Origin: an uncultured Colwellia sp.
GTDB lineage: Bacteria; Pseudomonadota; Gammaproteobacteria; Enterobacterales; Alteromonadaceae
Direction of reading: 5' to 3'
Assembly (NCBI GenBank): GCA_913058145.1
Contig: CAJXQM010000004.1
Coordinates: 1-64,000, forward strand
DNA: 64,000 bases
Shown here: in pieces, positions 63,763-64,000 of the stretch
How the letters are laid out: every line of letters starts with the position of its first letter
Position numbering within the stretch: the stretch's first letter is position 1
Position numbers and translations under genes: made by a program
Notes under the pieces: generated by a model
The model's database searches: none
What the model saw: only the letters and a program-made list of their open reading frames with translations
What the model was told of the DNA's origin: nothing

Positions 63763-64000
63763 ATGACAAAAACCGTTGATTTTTATTACGACTATATTAG
63801 TCCTGCTTCGTACTTAGCCTGGACACAATTGATTGATATATGTAAATGTTCTAACGCCACTATTAATTATAAACCAATGCTTCTAGGCGGTGTATTTAAG
63901 GCTCATACTTCCAACAGTCCGGTGATAATTCCGGCAAAATGGGAGTGGATGAAAGCTGACTTTATTCGCTATGCTAAATATTATGGTATTCGTTACCAGC
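63763..64000 (+). CDS. DsbA-family 2-hydroxychromene-2-carboxylate isomerase-like protein (partial)
   Basis: Starts MTKTVDFYYDYISPASYLAW and runs off the window end. FYYDYISPASYLAW is the N-terminus of HCCA isomerase-like thioredoxin-fold proteins; MLLGGVFKAHTSNSP follows, as in the family. A serine in place of the DsbA CxxC cysteine is usual for this group. AAAAGGA precedes the ATG. Divergent from lysR. Only the first 79 residues are visible, so the product name is provisional. Confidence 0.8.
   Translation, partial: MTKTVDFYYDYISPASYLAWTQLIDICKCSNATINYKPMLLGGVFKAHTSNSPVIIPAKWEWMKADFIRYAKYYGIRYQ

Noticed and set aside
1-64000. tRNA genes, prophage, insertion-sequence transposases or plasmid functions
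   Set aside because: None recognised on either strand; only short repeats and a MITE-like element are seen.

Overview
The window looks like a chromosomal segment from a marine gammaproteobacterium of the order Alteromonadales, most likely Colwelliaceae (Colwellia/Thalassotalea-like). This rests on the AT-rich sequence, the divergent ccm layout, a TIGR02922-type small protein, the ygfB-pepP-ubiH-ubiI-gcvTHP and zapA-6S RNA synteny shared with other gammaproteobacteria, and an alginate-use locus with a large TonB-dependent receptor. The placement is inferred from gene content; no database search was possible.

Layout. 1-8.8 kb: cytochrome c maturation genes, ccmFGHI leftward and ccmABCDE rightward, bracketed by two clusters of a dispersed CCTTCGACAGGCTCAGG repeat. 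8.8-16.5 kb: housekeeping and stress genes (folD, a TIGR02922 protein, cbpA, an MFS exporter, a Crp/Fnr regulator with an in-frame 12-bp tandem repeat, a dnaK copy, a DUF2913-like protein). 16.7-36.5 kb: an alginate/uronate catabolic locus. 36.8-38.1 kb: an alpha/beta hydrolase and a DUF4242 protein. 38.5-49.1 kb: gcvP-gcvH-gcvT, ubiI-ubiH-pepP-ygfB, zapA and 6S RNA. 49.1-61.7 kb: an ECF sigma factor/ChrR anti-sigma locus with cfa, DUF1365, an FAD oxidoreductase, an SDR, a SnoaL-like protein, photolyase, a YbgA-like protein, and a second set (LON-domain protein, TIGR01777 epimerase, DUF3833, chalcone-isomerase-like, DUF2878). 61.9-64 kb: a lipoprotein, a third repeat cluster, a LysR regulator and a truncated DsbA/HCCA-isomerase-like gene.

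How the uronate locus fits together. A TonB-dependent receptor probably brings alginate oligomers into the periplasm. PL6 and PL17 lyases, both with complete catalytic sites, cut them to unsaturated monouronate. KdgF converts this to 4-deoxy-L-erythro-5-hexoseulose uronate, a beta-hydroxyacid-dehydrogenase-type reductase makes KDG, and KdgK and Eda finish to pyruvate and glyceraldehyde 3-phosphate. A second branch carries UxuB (fructuronate to mannonate) and UxuA (mannonate to KDG). The only step missing between free D-mannuronate and this branch is an aldose-ketose isomerase. A type I phosphomannose-isomerase-like cupin sits exactly there, between uxuA and an Nramp-fold transporter that has lost both canonical metal-binding motifs. 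I propose that these two form a D-mannuronate uptake and isomerisation module; this is the most interesting hypothesis in the window. Clusters of ACCAAT/ATTGGT half-sites in three intergenic regions are likely operators of the local GntR/FadR-family regulator.

The ChrR locus has a matching promoter signature (TGATC, 17-18 nt spacer, TAT-rich -10 element) before the sigma factor and before two divergent genes next to it, which suggests a compact light/singlet-oxygen membrane-repair regulon.
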